This document shows, in pieces, positions 1 to 5,522 of a stretch of 12,190 nucleotides of DNA. Source of the DNA: Patulibacter sp040675535 (GTDB taxonomy: Bacteria > Actinomycetota > Thermoleophilia > Solirubrobacterales > Solirubrobacteraceae); the NCBI RefSeq assembly GCF_040675535.1, contig NZ_JBFAPC010000167.1, positions 1 through 12,190 of the forward strand. Direction: 5' to 3'. Position 1 is the first letter of the stretch. Each line of letters begins with the position of its first letter. Position numbers and translations under genes: made by a program. The notes under the pieces are model-generated. The model ran no database searches and had not been told where the DNA came from. It was given only the letters and a program-made list of their open reading frames with translations.

Positions 1-723
1 CTCGCGGCGCAGCGACGCGACGCGGACCTCGGCGGCGCGCGAGCGGGCGTCGGCCTCGCGGGCGCCCTCCTCGGCGCGGCGCAGCCGCTCGGCGGCCTCC
101 TGGGCGCGGCCGTCGGCGTCCTGGATCCCGGCGGACGTGTCGCGGGCGCGGGCTTCGGCGTCCTCGGCGCGGCGCTCGGCGGCGGTGACCTGCGTCGCGG
201 CCTCGTCGCGGGTGGCGGCGACCTCGCGCTCCAGGTCGGCGACCCGCCCCTCGGCGGCGGCCACGCGGGCGTCGGCGTCGGTGCGTCCGGCGGCGGCCGT
301 GCGCTCGCGGGCCTCGGTGGCCGTGCGGGCGTCGGCCTGCGCGGCGGCGAGCGCGCGCTCCAGGTCGGCGATGCGGGCGTCGGCCTGCGAGCGGGCGTCG
401 GCCAGGGCGCGCTCGAGCTCGGCGACGCGGGGGGAGGCCCCGGGCTCGGGGTCGCCGCGCAGGGCGGAGAGGTCGGCGGCGGCCTCCTCGGCGTCGCGGC
501 GGCGGGCGACCTCCGCGACACGGACGGCGTGCAGCAGCCCGCGTAGCCGATCGGCCTCGGCGAGGGCGGCGTCGCGCTCCTCGGCGATCGCCTCCGCGGC
601 CTCACGGACCTCGGCGGCGTGCTCCCGCTCGACGCGCAGGGCGTCCTCCAGGGCGGACGCGCGTGCGTCGCCGTCGCCCGGGCCGGACCCGGACGTGCTC
701 GTGGACGGGCTGCTCTCGCTCAC
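1..723 (-). CDS. Ala/Glu/Arg-rich coiled-coil protein (partial, 3' end outside window)
   Basis: I do not recognise a family. The frame is open for 241 codons from a GTG at 723 to the window edge, so the C-terminus is missing. The first ~20 residues are a Ser/Thr/Gly/Pro/Asp-rich, probably disordered head (MSESSPSTSTSGSGPGDGD). The rest is almost entirely charged/Ala heptad-like sequence with recurring short units such as ADLERALA, ADAR and AAERRAEDAEARA, which predicts a long coiled coil. There is no signal peptide or membrane segment in the visible part. The GTG is preceded by GGGGGA at 738-733 with 9-base spacing, and a TAGACT box lies at 756-751. It follows tmk on the same strand after 53 bases and could be cotranscribed with it. 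Coiled-coil composition alone does not give a function; an SMC-like or DivIVA-like scaffold role would be a guess. Confidence 0.75.
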   Translation of the reverse strand, partial: MSESSPSTSTSGSGPGDGDARASALEDALRVEREHAAEVREAAEAIAEERDAALAEADRLRGLLHAVRVAEVARRRDAEEAAADLSALRGDPEPGASPRVAELERALADARSQADARIADLERALAAAQADARTATEARERTAAAGRTDADARVAAAEGRVADLEREVAATRDEAATQVTAAERRAEDAEARARDTSAGIQDADGRAQEAAERLRRAEEGAREADARSRAAEVRVASLRRE

Positions 724-750
724 CCGTGAGGATCCCCCGTCACGTCGAGG

Positions 751-756
751 AGTCTA
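751..756 (-). promoter_or_regulatory. putative -10 box (TAGACT) for the coiled-coil gene
   Basis: TAGACT fits TANNNT. Transcription starting about 7 bases downstream would give a leader of roughly 20 bases carrying the GGGGGA ribosome site before the GTG at 723. No convincing -35 is seen. It lies just after the tmk stop, so it may be a secondary promoter inside an operon. Confidence 0.35.
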
Positions 757-776
757 GGCCGACGACCCACATGTCG

Positions 777-1421
777 TTAGCTCGTCACCCGGTCTTGCAG
801 GATGTCTGCCAGCGCGTCGAGCGCATCGACGAGTACGGCGGACGCATCCTTGTGCGCGTCGAGGGTCCGGAAGCGCTCCGGCTCGCCGGTCGCCAGCGCG
901 TCGTAGGCGGACTCCACGCGGGAGAAGAACGCGTCCTGCTCGAGCTCCATCCGGTCCCGCTCTCCGCCGCGGTCGTCGAGCCGCCGGCGGCCGGTCGAGC
1001 GCGACACGCGCAGCAGCAGCGTGCGGTCCGGGCGGCAGCCCTGGGTCGCGAGCTCGTTGATCCGGGCGACGGCCTCCAGCCCGAGCCCGCGGCCGCCGCC
1101 CTGGTACGCGAGCGAGCTGTCGACGAAGCGGTCCAGCAGGACCCAGCGGCCGTCGTCCAGCGCCGGCAGCAGGACCTCGGCGCACAGCTGGGCGCGCGCG
1201 GCGGCGAACAGCAGCGCCTCCGTGTGCGGGTGCACGGTCAGCGACGGGTCGGCGACCAGGGCACGGATCCGCTCGCTGACCTCGACGCCGCCGGGCTCGC
1301 GCAGGCGCAGCACCGGCAGGCCCCGCTCGGCGAGGGCGGACTCCAGCCCGGACACGAGCGTCGTCTTCCCCGAGCCGTCCAGTCCTTCGATGGTGATGAG
1401 GCGTCCGCGTCGGTCCGGCAT
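777..1421 (-). CDS. tmk: thymidylate kinase (dTMP kinase)
   Basis: This enzyme transfers phosphate from ATP to dTMP to make dTDP, the last step specific to the dTTP supply, in the cytoplasm. The 214-residue length is normal for the family. The P-loop GLDGSGKTT is at residues 13-21. The DR(F/Y) substrate motif appears as LLDRFVDSSLAYQGGGRGL, and an Arg-rich lid follows the RTLLLRVS strand (GRRRLDDRGGERDRME). The ATG at 1421 sits right before the first beta strand (RLITIEG), so there is no room for a later start. A TAGCGT box ends 9 bases upstream and there is no Shine-Dalgarno, which suggests a leaderless mRNA. In many bacteria tmk lies beside holB; here holB starts about 2.9 kb away on the other strand, with signalling genes between them. 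Confidence 0.96.
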   Translation of the reverse strand: MPDRRGRLITIEGLDGSGKTTLVSGLESALAERGLPVLRLREPGGVEVSERIRALVADPSLTVHPHTEALLFAAARAQLCAEVLLPALDDGRWVLLDRFVDSSLAYQGGGRGLGLEAVARINELATQGCRPDRTLLLRVSRSTGRRRLDDRGGERDRMELEQDAFFSRVESAYDALATGEPERFRTLDAHKDASAVLVDALDALADILQDRVTS

Positions 1422-1430
1422 CGAGGGACG

Positions 1431-1436
1431 ACGCTA
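1431..1436 (-). promoter_or_regulatory. putative -10 box (TAGCGT) of tmk
   Basis: TAGCGT on the minus strand ends 9 bases before the tmk ATG. With no ribosome-binding site between them, this fits a leaderless or near-leaderless transcript. The same pattern recurs at hpt, the OmpR-type regulator, holB and the receiver gene in this window. Confidence 0.45.
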
Positions 1437-1539
1437 CTGCGCGCCGGGGGTGCGGCGGGGACGGGTCGGGGCGGGGGAACCCCGCACGGGAGGCCCGCGC
1501 GGCCCGTGCGGAGGGGTCGTTGCGAGAACCGGCGGACGC

Positions 1540-1565
1540 GATACGCGATCGGTACAGCCCCGATC
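1540..1565. promoter_or_regulatory. GATACG-N5-GGTACA element and overlapping small hairpin
   Basis: GATACG at 1540-1545 is followed 11 bases later by GGTACA at 1551-1556, and GATCGG (1547-1552) is inverted as CCGATC (1560-1565). It lies about 80-110 bases upstream of the secreted-protein remnant. A similar GATACG-N5-GATACG element lies at 2364-2380 upstream of the GAF gene. A shared regulator or leftover promoter is possible; the evidence is pattern only. Confidence 0.25.
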
Positions 1566-1646
1566 CAGGGCGGTGACGGCGGCGGCCGATGCTTCTCCCA
1601 TCAGCCGCACCGGCACCACCGGACACCGTTCCCAGGTCCGCTTCCC

Positions 1647-1866
1647 ATGGTCGGCGCCCTGCTCTCCCGTCCCCGTCGCCACCCTCGCCCTGCTGCTCGT
1701 CGCCACCGGCGTGGCGATCGGCTCCGGCAGCTCGTTCACGTCGAGCGCCGCCACCGCCGCGAACACCTTCGCGACCGGTACGCCGCCGACCCGGCCCTGT
1801 CGCCGCGCCACCCGAGAATCTCGCCAGCGGGACGCTCCTGCAGACGACCTCGAAGACGAGGCCCGG
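1647..1866 (+). pseudogene. remnant of a TasA/camelysin-like secreted protein
   Basis: No intact gene fits this stretch, but pieces of one do. An ATG at 1647 opens with MVGALLSRP. After a one-base frame change near 1670-1680, a second frame reads VATLALLLVATGVAIGSGSS and then FTSSAATAANTFATGT. This is the hydrophobic signal segment and following motif typical of TasA/camelysin-type proteins exported by SipW-like peptidases. A further frame change near 1790-1810 leads to ENLASGTLLQTTSKTRPGQAV-like sequence, which resembles the next conserved block (NTF.AGTL..TNSK.GQA). The rest of the expected beta-sandwich is absent because the stretch runs into the 3' end of the convergent hpt gene. The repeated ..T/SGT.. 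block could mean two fused fragments rather than one gene with two indels. Frameshifts plus truncation make a pseudogene the best reading; sequencing error cannot explain the missing C-terminal part. Confidence 0.5.
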
Positions 1867-2196
1867 TCAGGCCGTCGGGCCCGCCGCCGCGGCGCGCCGC
1901 AGCTCCCGCGCGCCGTCGGCCAGCGCGGGGGCGTCGTCCGCCGTCGGCCCCTCGGCGATCAGGTGCTCGAGGCCCCGGGCGACCGGCGAGGCGTCCGGCA
2001 GCCCGAGCGTGCCGAGCAGGCCGGCCAGCTGGTGGGCCTGCATGCGGGCGCGGTCGCGCAGCTCGTCGTCCAGCGTCCCCGCCGCGAGGGCGGTCGCGGT
2101 CTCCTCGAGGACGTCGATGCGCGCGTCGACCCGCGGGCGGGCGCGCTCCCACATGGCGGCCATCGCCTCGTCGAGTCCGGGGTCCGTCTCGGCCAT
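1867..2196 (-). CDS. Hpt domain phosphotransfer protein
   Basis: This 109-residue, all-helical protein consists of little more than one Hpt domain. The key segment is AHQLAGLLGTLGL at residues 54-66, which matches the Hpt signature (A-H-x-L-x-G-x-x-x-x-x-G) and puts the phosphorylated histidine at His55. Hpt proteins carry phosphate between receiver domains in multistep relays, in the cytoplasm. There is no kinase, receiver or membrane part in the protein. The ATG at 2196 follows a TAGGAT box by 6 bases without a Shine-Dalgarno, so it is probably leaderless. It is divergent from the GAF-DHp gene at 2616, and the OmpR-type regulator lies just beyond; the three may form one relay. Partners cannot be proved from sequence. 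Confidence 0.85.
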   Translation of the reverse strand: MAETDPGLDEAMAAMWERARPRVDARIDVLEETATALAAGTLDDELRDRARMQAHQLAGLLGTLGLPDASPVARGLEHLIAEGPTADDAPALADGARELRRAAAAGPTA

Positions 2197-2202
2197 GGGC
2201 GC

Positions 2203-2208
2203 ATCCTA
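2203..2208 (-). promoter_or_regulatory. putative -10 box (TAGGAT) of the Hpt gene
   Basis: TAGGAT on the minus strand is followed by 6 bases (gcgccc) and then the ATG at 2196. No ribosome site fits in this space, which is the arrangement of a leaderless transcript. Confidence 0.5.
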
Positions 2209-2319
2209 GGAGCGCGGGGGCCTGCGACCGGTGCCGCGGCCGGGATGGGGCCCGACCGGCGGGGTCCGAACGTCTGGCGATCCCGCGATGCCCGACCGAT
2301 ACCGGACGGACCCGCCCTC

Positions 2320-2343
2320 GACGTCCGGCCGCGGCCGGACGTC
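2320..2343. repeat. perfect 24-base palindrome in the divergent hpt / GAF intergenic region
   Basis: GACGTCCGGCCG at 2320-2331 is followed directly by its exact reverse complement at 2332-2343, with no spacer. An outer inverted pair, CCGGACG (2302-2308) and CGTCCGG (2344-2350), flanks it asymmetrically. It lies between two divergent genes, where a terminator is not needed, so an operator or cruciform-forming site is more likely than a terminator. The rest of 2197-2615 holds the TAGGAT box, the GATACG repeats and no credible gene. Confidence 0.6.
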
Positions 2344-2363
2344 CGTCCGGGGCGACCCGGGCA

Positions 2364-2380
2364 GATACGACTTCGATACG
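2364..2380. promoter_or_regulatory. direct repeat GATACG-N5-GATACG (11-bp period)
   Basis: Two identical hexamers, 2364-2369 and 2375-2380, sit one helical turn apart, about 235-250 bases upstream of the GAF-DHp start. A related GATACC lies at 2298-2303 and a GATACG-N5-GGTACA at 1540-1556. Phased direct repeats of this kind are typical of sites for tandem-binding regulators such as OmpR-family proteins, and such a regulator is encoded next to it. The link is inference. Confidence 0.35.
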
Positions 2381-2615
2381 CGTCGGACCGCTTCCTGTCA
2401 CGGACGGCGCCGAACATGCCCGGTGAGATCCCCAGACTCATGTTCCGTACCGCCCACGCCACCTCGTACCGCCTCCCGTCGCTCGCACGCCCGTGCGGCC
2501 GCCCGGCGTCCGCGGTCCGGCCGCCCTCCGGGGTCCTCCCCGCTGCGGCGCGCCCCGGCGGAGCGTCGCGATGAGTCGCCCTCTCGAACCGCACGCGCCC
2601 GATGAGGACCCGCCG

Positions 2616-3503
2616 ATGAACCCCAGCACCTCCGAGAGCTCCGCGGAGCAGAAGGCCGCCGCGGAGCAGCGGCGGCTGGCGGCGGTCCGCTCCACGGGGT
2701 TGATCGGGGTCGAGGCCGGCGAGCGGATCGACCGGATCGCGCGCCAGGCCGCGCAGATCACCGGCGCGCCGATGGCGCTCGTCTCGCTGATCGACGAGCA
2801 CCGCCAGTGGAACCCGGGCGTCCACGGCGAGAACGCCCCGCGCGAGGCCCCGCGCGGCTTCTCCATGTGCTCCGCGGCCATCGGGTCGCCCGAGCCGTTC
2901 GTCATCCCCGACGCGTCGAAGGACCCCGACTGGGCGGACATGCCCGGCATCGCGTCGGACCCCAACGTCCGCTTCTACGCCGGCCAGCCGATCGACGACG
3001 GCGAGGGCAACCTGATCGCCGTCCTCTGCGTGATCGACGTCGTCCCGCGCGAGGCCGACGCCGAGCTGCTCCAGACGCTCGCGGACCTCGCCGTCTGGGC
3101 GCGCCACGAGCTGCTCGCCGGGCGGCTGGCCGCGTCCACGCCGGCCACCGAGGAGCCGGCGGCCCCGACGGCGACGGAGAACGACAGCGCCTCGGAGGAG
3201 CGGCTGCAGGAGCTCGAGCGGCTCCAGTCGCTCGTCGTCTCCACCGCCGCGCACGAGCTGCGGACCCCGCTGACCGTGCTGCGGGTCCACGCCGACCTGC
3301 TGGCCGCCGCGGCCGCCGAGCTCGGCCCGGAGGAGCGCGCGTCGCTGGACGCGATCACGCGCGCCGTCACCCGCCTGCAGGACGTCAGCGACGGGCTCGT
3401 CGCCGACCTGCGCGGGTCGGCCGGCGGCGCCGAGGAGGCGCTCCGCCGCTGGCTGAAGCTCGAGGACGGGTCCCAGCGGATCCGCCCAGGCACCGACGAC
3501 TGA
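2616..3503 (+). CDS. GAF domain protein with a histidine-kinase DHp domain but no ATPase domain
   Basis: The 295-residue protein begins with a helical stretch and a GAF domain (about residues 25-165). Recognisable segments are GERIDRIARQAAQITGAPMA, LVSLIDEHRQWNPG, FSMCSAAI and the VRFYAGQPI strand, all typical of GAF domains preceding signalling outputs. After an acidic linker comes a HisKA dimerisation/phosphoacceptor segment (STAAHELRTPLTVLRVHADL) with the acceptor at His213. The protein then stops about 80 residues later. No N, G1 or G2 boxes follow, and only 63 bases remain before the next gene, so no ATPase domain can hide in another frame. It may act as a His phosphotransfer or kinase-partner protein, or be a truncated kinase. 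The ATG at 2616 has GAGGA 7 bases upstream; an in-frame ATG at 2571 with GGAG is the alternative (310 residues). No membrane segment is seen. Confidence 0.85.
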   Translation: MNPSTSESSAEQKAAAEQRRLAAVRSTGLIGVEAGERIDRIARQAAQITGAPMALVSLIDEHRQWNPGVHGENAPREAPRGFSMCSAAIGSPEPFVIPDASKDPDWADMPGIASDPNVRFYAGQPIDDGEGNLIAVLCVIDVVPREADAELLQTLADLAVWARHELLAGRLAASTPATEEPAAPTATENDSASEERLQELERLQSLVVSTAAHELRTPLTVLRVHADLLAAAAAELGPEERASLDAITRAVTRLQDVSDGLVADLRGSAGGAEEALRRWLKLEDGSQRIRPGTDD

Positions 3504-3511
3504 TCGCCCGG

Positions 3512-3532
3512 GCGCCGGGTCGGGCCCGGCGC
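3512..3532. terminator. GC-rich hairpin between convergent genes (first)
   Basis: GCGCCGGG (3512-3519) pairs exactly with CCCGGCGC (3525-3532) across a five-base loop. It follows the stop of the GAF-DHp gene by 8 bases. There is no T-tract, as is usual for putative terminators in high-GC actinobacteria. Confidence 0.5.
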
Positions 3533-3540
3533 GCTCCTCC

Positions 3541-3560
3541 CGCCCGCGCCGTCGCGGGCG
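3541..3560. terminator. GC-rich hairpin between convergent genes (second)
   Basis: CGCCCGCG (3541-3548) pairs exactly with CGCGGGCG (3553-3560) around a CCGT tetraloop, 6 bases beyond the stop of the minus-strand response regulator. Together with the hairpin at 3512-3532 it gives each of the two convergent genes its own terminator-like stem. Confidence 0.5.
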
Positions 3561-3566
3561 ACCGGC

Positions 3567-4268
3567 TCACTCCGCCGGCGGGCGGTACCGGTAGCCGATC
3601 CCGCGCACGGTCTCGATCGTCTGGTCTGCCTGGTGCTCGGCGAGCTTGCGCCGCAGCCGGCTGACGTAGAGCTTCACCTGGTCGGCCGTCGCCATCCCGT
3701 CCCAGACGCGCTCGATCAGCACGTCGGAGGGCAGCACCCGGCCGGCCTCGCCGGTCAGCGCGGCGAGCAGCGCGTACTCGCGCCGCGTCAGCTGCAACTC
3801 CGTCCCGCCGATCGTCACGAGCCGCTGCTCGCGGTCGAGCGTGATCAGCGCGTCCTCGTAGACCTCGACCGGCTTGGACGTGCGCTCGCCGCTGCCGCGG
3901 CCGCGGCGGACGAGCGCCTCGACGCGGGCCAGCAGCTCCTGCGGGCCGAACGGCTTGACGACGTAGTCGTCCGCGCCGCTGCGCAGCGCCCGGACCTTCG
4001 CGAGCTCGGCGTCCTCGCTGGTCAGCATGCAGACCGGGACGTCCGCGACCTCGCGGATCCGCTCGAGCGTCTGCCAGCCGTCGAGCCCGGGCATGTCGAC
4101 GTCGAGCAGCACGGCGTCCACGGAGCCGGCGAACAGCACCTTCAGGGCCGCCCGGCCGTCCTCCGCCGTGCGCACGGCGAACCCGCCGCGCTCGAGCACG
4201 AGCTGGACGACCTCGCGGATCGACTCGTCGTCGTCCACCACCAGGACCTGGGAACGCTCTGCCGCCAT
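3567..4268 (-). CDS. OmpR/PhoB-family response regulator
   Basis: This is a DNA-binding response regulator of 233 residues. The receiver domain (about 6-120) has the acidic cluster DDD at 12-14, phosphoacceptor Asp56 in LLDVDMPG, Thr83 in MLTSED and Lys105 in DDYVVKPFG. A winged helix of the OmpR type fills 130-230, with LTRREYALLAAL and a C-terminal VSRLRRKLAEH...ETVRGIGYRY. Phosphorylation should control dimerisation and binding to direct-repeat sites. The ATG at 4268 is chosen because it sits 7 codons before the first receiver strand and follows a TACAGT box by 6 bases; an in-frame ATG at 4322 would add 18 unconserved residues and run into the holB promoter. It is convergent with the GAF-DHp gene, 63 bases away, and divergent from holB. 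The cognate kinase is not obvious. Confidence 0.95.
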   Translation of the reverse strand: MAAERSQVLVVDDDESIREVVQLVLERGGFAVRTAEDGRAALKVLFAGSVDAVLLDVDMPGLDGWQTLERIREVADVPVCMLTSEDAELAKVRALRSGADDYVVKPFGPQELLARVEALVRRGRGSGERTSKPVEVYEDALITLDREQRLVTIGGTELQLTRREYALLAALTGEAGRVLPSDVLIERVWDGMATADQVKLYVSRLRRKLAEHQADQTIETVRGIGYRYRPPAE

Positions 4269-4274
4269 GGCGCC

Positions 4275-4280
4275 ACTGTA
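4275..4280 (-). promoter_or_regulatory. putative -10 box (TACAGT) of the response regulator
   Basis: TACAGT on the minus strand ends 6 bases before the ATG at 4268, leaving no room for a ribosome site. This supports both the start choice and leaderless transcription. Confidence 0.5.
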
Positions 4281-4329
4281 TCCGCCGCGTTCGGCGTCAT
4301 CGGGCGCGGTCCTGCCGCCCACGGCGCAC

Positions 4330-4335
4330 TACCAT
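4330..4335 (+). promoter_or_regulatory. putative -10 box (TACCAT) of holB
   Basis: TACCAT is followed by 7 bases (cgccgtc) and the GTG at 4343. It lies 50 bases from the opposing TACAGT box, so the two divergent promoters share one short region and could influence each other. Confidence 0.5.
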
Positions 4336-4342
4336 CGCCGTC

Positions 4343-5500
4343 GTGAGCGTCCTGCCCGGCACCGAGCACCAGCCGCACGCCCGGGCCGTCCTCGCCCGCG
4401 CGCTGTCGTCCGCCGGACCCGACGGCCGGCACGTCGCCGGCGACCCGTCGCACGCCTACCTCTTCCAGGGACCGCCCGGCAGCGGCAAGCGCACCGTCGC
4501 GCGCGCCCTGGCCACCGCCCTCCTGGCCGAGACGGTCGACGGCGAGGTCCTGGATCCCGCCGGCGTCGCGGCGCGCGTGCAGCGCCGGTCGCACCCGGAC
4601 CTGACGTGGGTGCGGCCGACGGGCGCGGGCGTCATGCGCGTCGCCGACGTCAAGGAGGCCGTCGTCGAGGCAGTCTCGCGGCGCCCGTTCGAGGCGCGCC
4701 GGCGCGTGTTCGTCCTCGAGCAGGCGCACGCGATGAACGACGACGCGGCCAACCGCCTGCTGAAGACGCTGGAGGAGCCCCCGGACTACGTCGTCCTCGT
4801 GCTGCTGTCGGACCGCCCGGGCGAGCTGCTCACGACGATCCGCTCCCGCTGCCAGAACGTGCGCTTCGACGCGCTGCCGGAGTCCGAGCTCGCGGAGCGC
4901 CTGCGCGCCGACCACGGCGTCGACGAGACCACCGCGCTGGCGTGCGCGCGGCTCGGCCTGGGCGACGCGATCCTGTCGGCCTCGCTGGCCGGCCGCGAGG
5001 GCGCGCCGATGCGGGCCGCCGCCGAGGCGCTGGCCCGCCACGCGGTGCACGGGGTCGCCGGCATGCCGCCGTGGAAGGCGATGTCCGAGGCCGCCGCCGA
5101 GCGCGGCAAGGCCGCCGGCGCCGTCGTCGAGCGCGAGGCGAAGGAGACCGCCGAGCGGCTGCCCGACCGTGAGCGCAAGCGGATCGAGCGGGACGCCAAG
5201 GACGACGCCAAGCGGGCCGTCCGTCGCGAGCGCACCGCCGCGCTGGACGTGTCGCTCCGGCTCTGCGGGCTGTGGTTCCGCGACGCGGCGTCCGTCGCCG
5301 TCGGCGCCGAGGCGGCCGTCCACCACGTGGACCGGCTGCCGGCGCTGCGGGAGGACGCCGCGCGCTCCGACGTCCACCCCCTGTTGCGCTGCGTCGACGT
5401 CGTCGACGAGACGCGGCGCACGCTGCGCCGCAACGCCACCGAGGACCTGCAGCTCGACGCGATGAGCGTCCGGCTGGCCGGGGTCCTCGGGCGGCGCTGA
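4343..5500 (+). CDS. holB: DNA polymerase III subunit delta'
   Basis: This is the clamp-loader subunit that, with delta and tau/gamma, opens the sliding clamp at primer ends during replication. The AAA+ module has the P-loop GPPGSGKRT at 43-51 (Lys49), a Walker B-like strand VFVLEQAHAM, the segment NDDAANRLLKTLEEPPDYVV and the SRC motif in TTIRSRCQNVRF. These identify delta' within the AAA+ clamp-loader group. At 385 residues it is slightly longer than the enteric protein. The extra length is a Lys/Arg/Glu/Ala-rich helical segment at about 245-300 before the collar domain (LDVSLRLCGLWFRD), as I recall from other actinobacteria. The four-cysteine zinc module usual after the P-loop is absent; residues 62-85 contain no Cys. 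The GTG at 4343 follows a TACCAT box by 7 bases. It is convergent with the secreted-protein gene, sharing a terminator stem. Confidence 0.93.
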   Translation: MSVLPGTEHQPHARAVLARALSSAGPDGRHVAGDPSHAYLFQGPPGSGKRTVARALATALLAETVDGEVLDPAGVAARVQRRSHPDLTWVRPTGAGVMRVADVKEAVVEAVSRRPFEARRRVFVLEQAHAMNDDAANRLLKTLEEPPDYVVLVLLSDRPGELLTTIRSRCQNVRFDALPESELAERLRADHGVDETTALACARLGLGDAILSASLAGREGAPMRAAAEALARHAVHGVAGMPPWKAMSEAAAERGKAAGAVVEREAKETAERLPDRERKRIERDAKDDAKRAVRRERTAALDVSLRLCGLWFRDAASVAVGAEAAVHHVDRLPALREDAARSDVHPLLRCVDVVDETRRTLRRNATEDLQLDAMSVRLAGVLGRR

Positions 5501-5522
5501 GGCGCCCGTCGCTCAGCCGCCC
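5489..5522. terminator. bidirectional hairpin containing both stop codons
   Basis: GGGCGGC (5489-5495) pairs with GCCGCCC (5516-5522), and TGAG (5498-5501) with CTCA (5512-5515), leaving a two-base GC bulge on one side and a 10-base loop. The holB TGA (5498-5500) and the stop of the convergent secreted-protein gene (5513-5515) lie opposite each other in the stem. No T-tract is present on either side. Confidence 0.6.

Noticed and set aside
137..757. Plus-strand Ser/Arg/Ala frame at the window start
   Set aside because: It mirrors the heptad pattern of the coiled-coil gene on the minus strand, which has the better codon pattern, a start and a ribosome site.
1434..1811. Minus-strand frame of 125 codons upstream of tmk
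   Set aside because: No recognisable motif, composition like antisense reading, and it overlaps the more convincing plus-strand remnant and the tmk promoter.
663..2574. Long plus-strand open frames across tmk, the remnant and hpt
   Set aside because: They cross genes with clear motifs on the other strand and have low-complexity products. Only the short TasA-like pieces inside them carry recognisable sequence.
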